A stretch of 64,000 nt of DNA from Arsenicicoccus sp. oral taxon 190 (GTDB lineage: Bacteria; Actinomycetota; Actinomycetes; Actinomycetales; Dermatophilaceae): contig NZ_CP012070.1 of NCBI RefSeq assembly GCF_001189535.1, positions 1,364,001-1,428,000 on the forward strand. Direction: 5' to 3'. The notes below the pieces were generated by a model. That model made no database searches. It was not told where the DNA came from and saw nothing but the letters and a program-made list of their open reading frames with translations. Made by a program: the position numbers and the translations under genes. The number at the start of each line of letters is the position of its first letter. Within the stretch, counting starts at the first letter, position 1. Below are positions 1 through 8,577 of this stretch, piece after piece.

Positions 1-80
1 TACCCCGCGGTAACGGGGCGTGACGAAAGCGCTGGCCGTGCCTTCCCGGAGGCCGGGGGCCAGGCCCATAGACTGTCGCG

Positions 81-854
81 GTGCTGACAACCCTCCTCGA
101 CGGCCAGGTGATGGCCGAGAAGCACGGCTCAGGTCGCCCCCGCGTCCTCGCGATGCACGGCTGGGCGCGCAACCGCCACGACTGGGCGCCGGTCCTGCGC
201 GGCTACGACGCCGTCGCGCTGGACCTGCCGGGATTCGGCGCCACCCCTCCCCCCGCGCAGGGTTGGTCGACCGAGCAGTATGCCGAGCACCTGCTGCCCC
301 TCCTCGACGCCGACGCCCCGGTGGTTCTGGCGGGCCACAGCTTCGGCGGACGCGTGGCCGTGCACCTCGCGCGGCTGCGGCCCGAGGCCGTCCAGGGTCT
401 GCTGCTCACCGGCGTCCCGCTGCTGCGCCCGGCGCCCGCCGACGCCCCCGCCCGCCGGGGTGGTCCGCTCGACCTGCGCCTCGCCAAGGCGCTGCACCGC
501 CGCGGCATCGTGCCGGAGTCCGTCGTCGACAAGTACCGCAAGAAGTACGGCTCGGCCGACTACAACGCCGCGCAGGGCGTCCTGCGGACGGTCCTGGTCA
601 AGGCCGTCAACGAGGACTACACCCGCGAGCTCGAGGCGGCGCGGGCGGGCGGCATACGGACCGAGATGGTGTGGGGCGAGGGTGACACGGCTGCGTCGGT
701 CGCCATGGCCCGCACCGCTGCCGGACTGATCGGCCCTACCGCCCACCTGGACGTCGTCGCGGGCTCGGCGCACCTGCTGGACGACCAGCTGGTCGCGCAC
801 CTGCGCACCGCCCTGGACCGCCTGCTCGACACCCCCAAGGAGACCCAGCCGTGA
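81..854 (+). CDS. alpha/beta hydrolase
   Basis: A 257-residue alpha/beta-hydrolase-fold protein. The nucleophile elbow GHSFGG lies near residue 85, the acidic residue is probably in WGEGD near residue 198 and the histidine in GSAHL near residue 229, so a Ser-Asp-His triad is visible. There is no signal peptide, so it should be cytoplasmic. The substrate is not evident. The GTG start sits 7 bases after a -10-like TAGACT (69-74) with no Shine-Dalgarno sequence, which suggests a leaderless message. Its stop overlaps the GTG of the following Mur-ligase gene (GTGA), so the two are translationally coupled and may share a pathway acting on peptidoglycan precursors. Confidence 0.85.
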   Translation: MLTTLLDGQVMAEKHGSGRPRVLAMHGWARNRHDWAPVLRGYDAVALDLPGFGATPPPAQGWSTEQYAEHLLPLLDADAPVVLAGHSFGGRVAVHLARLRPEAVQGLLLTGVPLLRPAPADAPARRGGPLDLRLAKALHRRGIVPESVVDKYRKKYGSADYNAAQGVLRTVLVKAVNEDYTRELEAARAGGIRTEMVWGEGDTAASVAMARTAAGLIGPTAHLDVVAGSAHLLDDQLVAHLRTALDRLLDTPKETQP

Positions 855-2383
855 TCCTCGACGTCGTCACCTGGGCCGCCGTCGCGGCCGCACTCGCCGC
901 CGAGGACTCGCGCTGGCTGCGGGTGGCTCAGCGCGAGCACTACGAGCCGGGGCGCGCGACGGCCATGGCCGGGCTGTGGAGCAAGGTCAAGCCCGAGAAC
1001 CAGCTGCTGCTCGCCGCCGCCGCGCTCTGCATCGCCGGCGGCCTGTGGGTCCACCCGGTCACGCTGCTCGGGCTGGCCGCGATCGCCGCGTGGCCGCTGG
1101 GGCTGCCGGTGCGGGGCCGGAGCGCGAAGTTCGGCTGGACCGACCGGATGAAGCGACTCACCGGCGTGACCGTGGGGCTGCAGGTCGTGCTCGCCGCTGC
1201 GGCCGGTCTGCTCGCCGGGCCGTATGCCGCCGCCGTGGTCGCCCTGCTCGCCGTGCCCACCGTCGACCTCGCGATGGCGATCATGCGCCCGATCGAGAAG
1301 AAGCTGGCCCAGCGGTGGGTCGTCGAGGCCCAGGACAAGCTGCGCCGGCTGCGCCCGACCGTCGTCGCGATCACCGGGTCCTACGGCAAGACGTCGACCA
1401 AGCTCTACGTCAACCAGCTGCTGTCGCGCTCGCACGCCGCCGTGGCCTCACCCGCGTCGTTCAACAACCTGATGGGGCTCTCGCGGACCGTCAACGACCG
1501 GCTCGTGCCCGGCACCGAGGTGTTCGTCGCCGAGATGGGCACCTACGGGCCCGGCGAGATCCGCGAGCTGTGCCGCGTCTTCCCCCCGACGATCGCCGCG
1601 ATCACGACGATCGGCGAGGCCCACCTCGAGCGGATGAAGAACCGCGAGACCATCGTCCGCGCCAAGTCCGAGATCACCGAGGACGCGGCGATCTCCGTGC
1701 TCAACGTCGACGTGCCGGAGCTCGCCGCGCTGGCCGACCGCCTCGACGGGGTCAAGCGCGTCGTTCGCTGCTCGACCGTGCCGGGGACGCGGGCCGATGT
1801 GGTCGTGGCGCCCGTCGACGGGGGCCGCTGGGAGGTCACCGTCGACGGGGCCCCCGTCACGACGGTCGACGCGCCCGGGGCCGGTCACCCGATCAACCTG
1901 GCCGTCGCCGTGGGCATCGCCCGCGCGCTCGACGTCGACCCCGCCACGCTGGCGCCGCTGATGGTCGACCTGCCCGGGGCGGCCCACCGCGCCGAGCTGC
2001 AGCGCGACGAGCGCGGGGTCGCGGTCATCGACGACACCTACAACTCCAACCCCGACGGCGCCGCGTCAGCGCTGCGCTCCGCACGGGCTGCCGTGGGCGA
2101 GGGTGGTCGCATCTTCACCATCACCCCCGGCATGGTCGAGCTGGGCGACCAGCAGGTCGAGCGCAACCGTGCCTTCGGCGCCGACGCGACGGCCGCACCC
2201 AACCAGGTGCTCGCGGTCACGCAGCTCACCAACAAGAAGGCCCTCCTCGCCGGTGCCTCCGGCCAGCCGGGCGAGGTCCGCACCTACGCCTCGCGCGAGG
2301 CCGCGGCCGCCGCGATCATGCCCGAGACGAGGGCCGGCGACGTCGTCCTCTTCGAGAACGACCTGCCCGACAACTACCCCTGA
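851..2383 (+). CDS. membrane-anchored Mur ligase family protein (MurF-like)
   Basis: A 510-residue ATP-dependent Mur-ligase-fold protein. The ATP-binding loop GSYGKTSTK is near residue 175. It is followed by typical Mur middle-domain elements (ASFNNLMGLSRT, VAEMGTYGPGEI, ITTIGEAHLERM) and a C-terminal YNSNPDG motif typical of MurF (UDP-MurNAc-tripeptide:D-Ala-D-Ala ligase). Unlike housekeeping MurF, the first ~145 residues hold hydrophobic stretches (about 50-90 and 105-140), so it is probably membrane-bound. It is not in a dcw cluster, so this is likely a paralogue. The Ddl-like gene downstream suggests the pair makes and attaches a D-Ala-D-X dipeptide. The GTG start overlaps the upstream stop. 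Confidence 0.8.
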   Translation: MILDVVTWAAVAAALAAEDSRWLRVAQREHYEPGRATAMAGLWSKVKPENQLLLAAAALCIAGGLWVHPVTLLGLAAIAAWPLGLPVRGRSAKFGWTDRMKRLTGVTVGLQVVLAAAAGLLAGPYAAAVVALLAVPTVDLAMAIMRPIEKKLAQRWVVEAQDKLRRLRPTVVAITGSYGKTSTKLYVNQLLSRSHAAVASPASFNNLMGLSRTVNDRLVPGTEVFVAEMGTYGPGEIRELCRVFPPTIAAITTIGEAHLERMKNRETIVRAKSEITEDAAISVLNVDVPELAALADRLDGVKRVVRCSTVPGTRADVVVAPVDGGRWEVTVDGAPVTTVDAPGAGHPINLAVAVGIARALDVDPATLAPLMVDLPGAAHRAELQRDERGVAVIDDTYNSNPDGAASALRSARAAVGEGGRIFTITPGMVELGDQQVERNRAFGADATAAPNQVLAVTQLTNKKALLAGASGQPGEVRTYASREAAAAAIMPETRAGDVVLFENDLPDNYP

Positions 2384-2409
2384 CCGGCGGCTGGCCCGCC
2401 GCGCCGGGC

Positions 2410-2494
2410 GACCACAAGGTGTCCCGGGGTTGTGGTTGTGGGCGGTCTGGCGCCCGCAGGTGACCACAACGTCCCCGAGGGTGTGGTTGTGGTC
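2410..2494. repeat. two intergenic imperfect hairpins (GACCACAA... / ...TTGTGGT)
   Basis: Two similar palindromic units lie side by side after the MurF-like gene. The first pairs ACCACAA (2411-2417) with TTGTGGT (2430-2436). The second pairs GACCACAAC (2462-2470) with GTTGTGGTC (2486-2494), a perfect 9-bp stem with a 15-base loop. No T-tract follows. They could be terminators that do not need a U-tract, or copies of a dispersed intergenic repeat. Confidence 0.6.
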
Positions 2495-2608
2495 GGGTGG
2501 CAGCCACAGGGTGGCGCGCCGCGCGGGACCGCCACCACGCAGGGCGGCGGGCGGGCGGCATACGATCGCCTGTAGCCACCCTGCCGTCTGCAGAAAGGTC
2601 TCACGACC

Positions 2609-3736
2609 ATGTCCCAGACCGTGACCGTCGTCTTCGGCGGGCCGTCTGCCGAGCACGACATCTCCATCCTCACCGGCCTGCAGTGCGAGCGCGTCCTGCA
2701 GCGCGCGGGCGCCCAGGTCCAGTGCCTCTACTGGGACCGCGGTGGCCGCTGGCACGCCGTGCCGCCGCAGACCGAGGCGCGGGACTACCTCGACGGCGCG
2801 CCGGCCAAGGCGCAGAAGGTCGAGCTCAGGATCGGCGCGGGTGCCGAGGACGGCTTCCAGATGAAGGCCGGCTTCCGCGGCACCAAGACACTGGACCTGG
2901 GCTCGGTCCTGCTGGCCCTGCACGGCGGGGCGGGCGAGTCGGGGGGCACACAGGCGCTCTTCGAGCTGCTGGGCGTCCCGGCCACCGGCTCGTCCCCGGC
3001 CGCCGCGGCGCTCGGCATGGACAAGCTGGCCTTCGGCGCGCTGATGGCCGACGCGGGGGTGCCCACGCTGCGCCGCGAGATCGTGTCCCCGGACTTCCGG
3101 CCCAGCTTCGACGGTCCCTACATCGTCAAGCCCCGCTTCGGCGGCTCGTCGATCGGGATCGAGGTCGTCGACGACTACGACACGGCGCTCGCGCTGCTCA
3201 AGTCCAGCCTCCACATGCGCGCCGGAGCGGTCGTCGAGCCCTACCGCGACGACCTGTGGGACCTCAACATCTCCTTCACGACCGCCCCGCAGTTCAAGAC
3301 CTCGCTGATCGAGAAGCCCCTGCGCAAGGAGGGCGGCGCGATCTACGACTACGCCGGCAAGTACATGGGCGGCGGCGCCGACGGCATGACCTCCGCGCCG
3401 CGCGAGCTGCCCGCGCAGATCGACCCCGCGCTCGAGGCGCAGGCCCGCGAGCTGGCCCGCCAGGTCCAGCAGCTCACCGGCCTGACCGGCATCAACCGGC
3501 TCGACTTCCTCACCGACGGCACCGACATCTACGTCAACGAGGTCAACTCGATCCCCGGCGCGATGGCGCTCTACCTGTGGCCCGACGAGGACCCGGGCAA
3601 GCTGCTCCTCGCCATGGTCGAGGAGGCCAAGACCGCCAACCGTCGTATGCCGACCGCCTCCTTCGAGGAGGGTGCTGCGCTGCGTGCGGCCGGCGGCATC
3701 TCGGGCAAGCTGACGGGGCTCGGCCCCCAGCGCTGA
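2609..3736 (+). CDS. D-alanine--D-alanine ligase-like ATP-grasp protein
   Basis: A 375-residue ATP-grasp ligase of the Ddl family. The N-terminus has VVFGGPSAEHDIS, which matches the Ddl start. ATP-grasp signatures follow: GPYIVKPRFGGSSIG near residue 169 and a C-terminal NRLDFL...YVNEVNSIPG near 296-316, which supplies the Mg2+/ATP ligands. The segment that contacts the second substrate is divergent from housekeeping Ddl (VVEPYRDDLWDLN), so the product may be D-Ala-D-Ala or another D-Ala-D-X. The ATG has a good AAGG-type ribosome site (2595-2598). A CGGCATACG 9-mer and a -10-like TACGAT lie upstream. It follows the MurF-like gene after 225 bp and ends at a strong terminator. Confidence 0.8.
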   Translation: MSQTVTVVFGGPSAEHDISILTGLQCERVLQRAGAQVQCLYWDRGGRWHAVPPQTEARDYLDGAPAKAQKVELRIGAGAEDGFQMKAGFRGTKTLDLGSVLLALHGGAGESGGTQALFELLGVPATGSSPAAAALGMDKLAFGALMADAGVPTLRREIVSPDFRPSFDGPYIVKPRFGGSSIGIEVVDDYDTALALLKSSLHMRAGAVVEPYRDDLWDLNISFTTAPQFKTSLIEKPLRKEGGAIYDYAGKYMGGGADGMTSAPRELPAQIDPALEAQARELARQVQQLTGLTGINRLDFLTDGTDIYVNEVNSIPGAMALYLWPDEDPGKLLLAMVEEAKTANRRMPTASFEEGAALRAAGGISGKLTGLGPQR

Positions 3737-3747
3737 CCCGGATGACC

Positions 3748-3783
3748 AAGCCCCCCACCGCTGTTCGTCGCGGTGGGGGGCTT
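3748..3783. terminator. bidirectional intrinsic terminator
   Basis: A perfect 14-bp stem: AAGCCCCCCACCGC pairs with GCGGTGGGGGGCTT across an 8-base loop. It lies between the convergent Ddl-like gene and the lipoprotein gene and can serve both. Confidence 0.9.
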
Positions 3784-3827
3784 CGTCATGGGCGGGGCGG
3801 GCCGGCCGACGGGCTCAGCCAGCGCCC

Positions 3828-4496
3828 TCAGCCCGCGGCCTTCTCCACCTTCTCCGCCTGCTTGCCGAGGAGCGTGTCCACGAGCTTGTTGGCCTTGTCG
3901 GCGTCCGTGCCCTGGGTCTGGACGACCACGAGGTTGTTGCCGCGGTTGGCGGCAGCCATCGAGACGGCCATCTTCTGGCCCATCGCCTCCGCCGACATCT
4001 GCAGGCCCTTGGCGTCCTTGGTGTCGAGCTTGGGCGAGCTCATCTTCAGGTCGACGGTGGCGGCGCCGGTGCCCATCTTGAGCGTCTTGCAGGTCTCCGC
4101 GACCTTGGTGAGCTGCGGCGGCACGTCCTTGGCCTTGCCGAGGGTCTCCACGACCACCTCGACCTCGGTCTTGTCCTTGCCGCTGCCCTTGGTGTAGCTG
4201 CGCTTGGCGTAGGACGACGGGCTGTCCGCCGACATGGACGCCAGGGAGTTCATGGCCTCCTTGCAGCCCGCGGGGACGTCCTTGGCGTTGTTGAGCATCT
4301 GGTCCGCCGACTTGTCGTCCTTCGTCGGCTTCGTCTCGTCCACGGACCCGGCCTGCCAGCCCCCGTCGGGCAGGTCGCCGGCCTCGAGCATGGAAGACTT
4401 GGCCTTGTCCTGGGACAGGTCCTTGGGTGCGCCCCCGCACGCGCTGAGACCCAGCGCGGTGGCGGCGATGGTGGTGATGACGAGCGTCCGACGCAC
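3828..4496 (-). CDS. lipoprotein of unknown function
   Basis: A 222-residue predicted lipoprotein: short basic start, hydrophobic stretch and lipobox LSAC near residue 20, followed by a Lys/Asp-rich secreted domain with two further cysteines (AGCKEA, ETCKTL) that could form a disulfide. I do not recognise a named domain. The GTG at 4496 is chosen because GGGGGAAG lies 6-8 bases upstream and the signal peptide begins right there. The open frame extends upstream to 4634 but without signal-peptide logic. It is convergent with the Ddl-like gene. Confidence 0.8.
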   Translation of the reverse strand: MRRTLVITTIAATALGLSACGGAPKDLSQDKAKSSMLEAGDLPDGGWQAGSVDETKPTKDDKSADQMLNNAKDVPAGCKEAMNSLASMSADSPSSYAKRSYTKGSGKDKTEVEVVVETLGKAKDVPPQLTKVAETCKTLKMGTGAATVDLKMSSPKLDTKDAKGLQMSAEAMGQKMAVSMAAANRGNNLVVVQTQGTDADKANKLVDTLLGKQAEKVEKAAG

Positions 4497-4669
4497 GAGA
4501 CTTCCCCCTCGATCGATCTGCTGTGACCCGTCGAGCCTAGGGGGAACCACCGGCGCCCGTGTCCAGGACCCGGCAGATGGAGGTGGCCACGGCAGCCACG
4601 ATGGAGTATGACGGAGGTGGCGGCTACTCGCCATACGGCTCCTGTCCCCGACGAAGGTGAGGCACCCTC

Positions 4670-6097
4670 ATGGCCGAGCTCAAGAAGACCCTCGGGTTCC
4701 TCCCGCTGATCGCGCTGGGGGTGGCGGGGGTCATCGGGTCGAGCTGGATCTACACCAACTCGGCGTTCTTCGAGCAGTACGGCGCGGGCGGCATGATCTT
4801 CGGCCTCGCGCTCGGGACGCTGCTGGCGGCGTGCGTGGCGCTGGCCTACGCGGAGCTGACCACGCTGTTCCCGCGCGCGGGTGGGGAGGTCGTCTACTCG
4901 TTCACGATCCTCGGGCGGCCCGCGAGCTTCCTGACGGGGTGGATGCTGATCGGTGCCTACGTGTCGAGCCTGGCGTTCTACGTCACGGCCTTCGGGCTGC
5001 TGCTCGGCAAGTTCATGCCGGTGATGGAGGAGCACCCGCTCTACTCCATCAACGGGGAGGCGGTCACGGCGCCCGTGCTGATCGCCGGGGTGGCGCTGAC
5101 GCTGCTGCTCTTCGCCCTCAACTGGTGGGGCGTGGAGGTCGGCGCGCAGGTGCAGGTCGTGCTGTTCGCGGCGATGGTGGTGATCGGGCTGGCCCTGGTG
5201 GTGGTCGGGTTCGCCGCTGGCTCACCCGGCAACTTCTGGCCGCCGTATGCCGCCGACCACAACGCCCTCACCGACACGCTGCGCTTCGTCGTGCCGGGGA
5301 TGACCTACATGGCCGGCTTCGGGCTGGTCGCCGTGCTCGCGGAGGACGCCAACCTGCCGCCGCGCCGGATCGCCCGCGCCGTCATCTGGACGGTCCTGCT
5401 CGCCGGCACCTTCTACTGCCTCGTGCTGCTGTCCAGCGCGTGGATCCAGCCGTGGGAGAAGGTCGCCGGGATGAAGCTCGGCACGATCGACGCGTTCAAG
5501 GCCGCGGGCTACCCGCTGCTCGGGTGGGGCGCCTTCGCGATCGCGATCCTCGGCCTGCTGACAAGCTTCCTCGGGCTCTTCATCGCGACCTCGCGGATCG
5601 TCGTGGCGATGGCACGGGCCGGGCTGCTGCCCCCGGGCCTCGCGCGGCTGGACGAGCAGCGCGGCACCCCGCGCAACGCCCTGATCTTCACCGTGATCGT
5701 GACGCTGGCCCTCGGCTGGCTCGGCAAGGCCGCGGTGGTGTGGTTCCTCGACACCGGCGGGATCTACCTCGGCGCCGTCTGGATCATGGTCGTCCTCGCG
5801 AAGTACGCGCTCCCGCGCCGCTATCCGCACCTCGCGGCGCGCCGGCGGCTGCAGACCTCGTGGATCCCCGCGGTCGGGGCGACCGGCGCCGCGCTCGTGA
5901 TCGTCATGGCGCTGTGGCCGGGCACCGGCATCTCGCTGGTTTGGCCCGCCGAGTACCTCATCCTCGGGGTGTGGCTCGTCCTCGGCGCGATCCTGTATGC
6001 CGTGAGCCGCCCGCTGCCTCGCGAGGAGGGGCTCGACGCGCTGCTCGGGGACTACGCGCAGACGTTGCAGGCGCGGGACCCGGAGGTGACTCGATGA
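4670..6097 (+). CDS. APC family amino-acid permease
   Basis: A 475-residue polytopic membrane protein with about 12 hydrophobic segments. It has the APC-superfamily N-terminal signature (GVAGVIGSSWIY near residue 16) and the helix-5/8 features of amino-acid/polyamine/organocation permeases. It is probably a proton-coupled amino-acid importer or exchanger. Its stop overlaps the start of the VanX-type dipeptidase gene (ATGA), so transport and D-Ala-D-Ala cleavage are coupled in one transcript. This suggests, by inference, uptake or recycling of D-alanine or the dipeptide. Substrate specificity cannot be read from the sequence. Confidence 0.88.
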   Translation: MAELKKTLGFLPLIALGVAGVIGSSWIYTNSAFFEQYGAGGMIFGLALGTLLAACVALAYAELTTLFPRAGGEVVYSFTILGRPASFLTGWMLIGAYVSSLAFYVTAFGLLLGKFMPVMEEHPLYSINGEAVTAPVLIAGVALTLLLFALNWWGVEVGAQVQVVLFAAMVVIGLALVVVGFAAGSPGNFWPPYAADHNALTDTLRFVVPGMTYMAGFGLVAVLAEDANLPPRRIARAVIWTVLLAGTFYCLVLLSSAWIQPWEKVAGMKLGTIDAFKAAGYPLLGWGAFAIAILGLLTSFLGLFIATSRIVVAMARAGLLPPGLARLDEQRGTPRNALIFTVIVTLALGWLGKAAVVWFLDTGGIYLGAVWIMVVLAKYALPRRYPHLAARRRLQTSWIPAVGATGAALVIVMALWPGTGISLVWPAEYLILGVWLVLGAILYAVSRPLPREEGLDALLGDYAQTLQARDPEVTR

Positions 6098-6807
6098 GCC
6101 CCGCCCCCGCCCGCTGGCTCGCCGAGCCCGACCCGGCCCTGCTGGACCTGGTCCCGCCGCTGCCCCCGCTGGTGCCGGCGGCCACCGAGGCCGAGGTCGA
6201 CGCCGTGACGGCGGGAGAGGGCGGCGAACCCTTGGTCGAGCTGCCGCCGGAGCTGCCGCACCGCCACTGCTACGCCGAGCTGGGGATCGCGTCGCTGCCG
6301 CGGCAGATGCTGCTGCGCCGCGACGTCGTGCACCGGCTGCTGGTGGCCCAGCGCGACCTGCCGGAGGGGTTCTCGCTGCTGGTGCTGGACGGGTGGCGGA
6401 CCCCGGCCTTCCAGGCCGACCTGCTGGCCCACTACCGCGAGCAGACGGGCGAGGCGCTCGACGGCTACGTCTCCGACCCGACCTCGCAGACCCGGATGGC
6501 GCCGCACACGACCGGCGGTGCCGTCGACCTGACGCTGGCGCATGACGGGGTGGGGCTGGCCCTGGGGACCGACTTCGACAGCTTTGACGACGGGGCCCAC
6601 CTGCTGGCCCTGGAGTCGGTGGGCGACGACGACGAGGCCCATCGGCGCGTGGCGCGCGACCTGCGGCGTCTGCTCGGGCAGGTGCTGACCGGCGCCGGGT
6701 TCGCGCCCTACCCGCTCGAGTGGTGGCACTGGTCCTACGGCGAGCAGCGCTGGGCGGCCCAGCACGGCCATGACCGCACCATCTACGCGCCGGTGGAGGC
6801 CCCCTAA
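6094..6807 (+). CDS. vanX: D-alanyl-D-alanine dipeptidase (VanX type)
   Basis: A 237-residue zinc dipeptidase of the VanX/DdpX family (peptidase M15D). Visible signatures: LDGWRTP near residue 103, the zinc motif MAPHTTGGAVDLTL (near 134-147; His and Asp ligands) and the C-terminal EWWHWSYG (near 208-215; catalytic Glu and His ligand). The length is slightly above the ~200 of enterococcal VanX. There is no signal peptide, so it acts in the cytoplasm. The family cleaves D-Ala-D-Ala, either for glycopeptide resistance (with D-Ala-D-Lac ligase and VanH) or for recycling. No vanH, vanR or vanS is present, so a recycling or accessory role is at least as likely. ATG overlaps the permease stop. Confidence 0.85.
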   Translation: MSPAPARWLAEPDPALLDLVPPLPPLVPAATEAEVDAVTAGEGGEPLVELPPELPHRHCYAELGIASLPRQMLLRRDVVHRLLVAQRDLPEGFSLLVLDGWRTPAFQADLLAHYREQTGEALDGYVSDPTSQTRMAPHTTGGAVDLTLAHDGVGLALGTDFDSFDDGAHLLALESVGDDDEAHRRVARDLRRLLGQVLTGAGFAPYPLEWWHWSYGEQRWAAQHGHDRTIYAPVEAP

Positions 6808-6851
6808 CGGCGTCGACCGATCCGTGCGCTGCCGTGCACGGTCCAAGCTGC

Positions 6852-6990
6852 GGCGGGGCAGCACCTTTGCCACACGTGGCGGTGCCCGGTGCGTCCCAGG
6901 CGCGGTGGGGCAGCACTTTGGTCACGTGGGGGTGGGGTGGGCGTGGTGGAGGTGCGGTGGGGCAGCAGTTTGGTCGCGTGGGGGTGGGCG
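6852..6990. repeat. three ~52-bp degenerate direct repeats, intergenic
   Basis: Units begin near 6852, 6904 and 6957. Each has G(G/C)GGGGCAGCA, then a TTTG(G/C)(T/C) segment and CGTG(G)GGG. The spacing is 52-53 bp. They fill the gap between the vanX-type gene and the convergent antiporter gene. No open frame or terminator was recognised. Function unknown. Confidence 0.6.
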
Positions 6991-7001
6991 TTGGGGCGCG
7001 C

Positions 7002-8417
7002 TCAGCCCCGGGCCGGCGTGGCGGTGTCGTCCGCCGCCGGGGTGAGCGACACGCGCAGCGCCAGCAACCCGCGCACCGCGATCCCGGCGCCCAGGGCCCA
7101 GCCCATGAGGTGGCACCACCACGGGTCGGCGATGAAGGCCAGCACCATCGCGGCCAGCACGGGGACCAGCCATCGCAGGGCGCGGACGACATACCCGCCA
7201 AAGCTCGGCATGGTCACCCCGGCGCTCTCGGCCACGGACTTGACCATGAAGTTGGGGCCGTTGCCGATGTAGGTGATCGCGCCGCACAGCACGGACCCCA
7301 GCGAGATCGCCGTCAGATACAGCTCGGGCACGTTCGCGACGCGGGGCTCGCCGGGCAGCTGCGAGGCCATCTCGAAGAAGGTCGCGTAGGTGGGGGCGTT
7401 GTCGAGCACCGCGGACAGCCCGCCGCTGAAGACGAAGAAGGTGACCTCGCCCAGCGGCAGCGAGGGCGCCACCTGCCGCAGGAAGCGCAGCGCCGGGATC
7501 ATCGTCAGGAAGATGCCGATGAACAAGGCGGCGACCTCGATGATGGGCGCCCAGGTGAAGCCGTTGTCGTCATAGCGGGTCCGCTTGTCGCCCAGCGCGT
7601 ACGACGCTCCCGCCGCCCCCAGCATCACCAGCTCGCGCCAGGGGACCAGCTGCAGGGCGGTCGCGTGCCCGGACTCGATGGCGTGGGCGTCCACCGACGG
7701 CAGGAAGGCGACCGCCGCGACGATCACGACCAGCCAGCCGACGTTGGCCTTGCCGTGCAGCCCGAGCGGCGTCGCGTGGGCGAGATCCGCTTCGAGGTCC
7801 GCCGCACGCTCCTGGTGGTAGGCGCGCCGCTCGACGCCGTAGTAGGTGAGCAGCAGCAGCGCGTTGACGAAGACCCACTCGGGCAGGAGCGAGAAGGTCC
7901 AGGTGAACGGCACGCCGCGCAGCATCCCGAGGAACAGCGGCGGGTCCCCGAGCGGGGTGAGCAGGCCACCGCAGTTGGCGACCACGAAGATCGCGAACAC
8001 GACCGTGTGGACCTTGTGCCGCCGGTCGGCGTTGGTGTTGAGCAGCGGGCGGATCATGAGCATGGCGGCGCCGGTGGTCCCGATGAAGCTCGCCAGGACC
8101 CCGCCGACCGCGAGGAAGGCGGTGTTGTTGCGCGGGGTCGCCCGGATGTCGCCCGCGAGGAAGAGCCCGCCCGCGACGACGAACAGCGACAGCAGCAGGG
8201 TGATGAACTGGGCGTACTCGAGCAGGGCGTGCCAGACGAGCGCGTGCTCGCCGGCGAGGATCACCCGCAGGGCCGTCGGCAGCCCCAGCGCGAGCGCCAC
8301 CGCCGCCTGCACCTTGGGTCGCTCCCAGTGGTGCGCCGTCACGGGGTGCAGGGGCAGCACCGCGATGGACAGCAGCATCGTCACGAAGGGGATGAGCCCC
8401 CACCACGCCACCTGCAT
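7002..8417 (-). CDS. NhaD-type sodium:proton antiporter (ion transporter superfamily)
   Basis: A 471-residue protein with many hydrophobic helices. The block FIGTTGAAMLMIRPLLN followed by NCGGLLTPLGDPPLF is characteristic of the NhaD / arsenite-citrate (IT) superfamily branch annotated as sodium:proton antiporter. It probably exchanges Na+ for H+ across the cytoplasmic membrane. A second symmetry-related block (FSGGLSAVLDNAPTYATFF) is also visible. It is transcribed divergently from the CbiX-like gene. The length is normal for the family. Confidence 0.82.
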   Translation of the reverse strand: MQVAWWGLIPFVTMLLSIAVLPLHPVTAHHWERPKVQAAVALALGLPTALRVILAGEHALVWHALLEYAQFITLLLSLFVVAGGLFLAGDIRATPRNNTAFLAVGGVLASFIGTTGAAMLMIRPLLNTNADRRHKVHTVVFAIFVVANCGGLLTPLGDPPLFLGMLRGVPFTWTFSLLPEWVFVNALLLLTYYGVERRAYHQERAADLEADLAHATPLGLHGKANVGWLVVIVAAVAFLPSVDAHAIESGHATALQLVPWRELVMLGAAGASYALGDKRTRYDDNGFTWAPIIEVAALFIGIFLTMIPALRFLRQVAPSLPLGEVTFFVFSGGLSAVLDNAPTYATFFEMASQLPGEPRVANVPELYLTAISLGSVLCGAITYIGNGPNFMVKSVAESAGVTMPSFGGYVVRALRWLVPVLAAMVLAFIADPWWCHLMGWALGAGIAVRGLLALRVSLTPAADDTATPARG

Positions 8418-8577
8418 GTGACCGCACCTCCTGGTCGGCGAGCCGCCAGTCTAGGGAGGCGATGCCGGTGCGCGCGCAGTGACTCCATCCAGCCTGACGC
8501 ATGACCATCCGCAGGCGTAAAGCGCCTGAAACATCAACAACACCCAGCCGTGATCTCACGCGCCTAGCGTCCCGGAC

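Noticed and set aside
1..80. CCCCG/CGGGG hairpin near the window start as a terminator
   Set aside because: The stem is only 5 bp and the upstream gene is outside the window.
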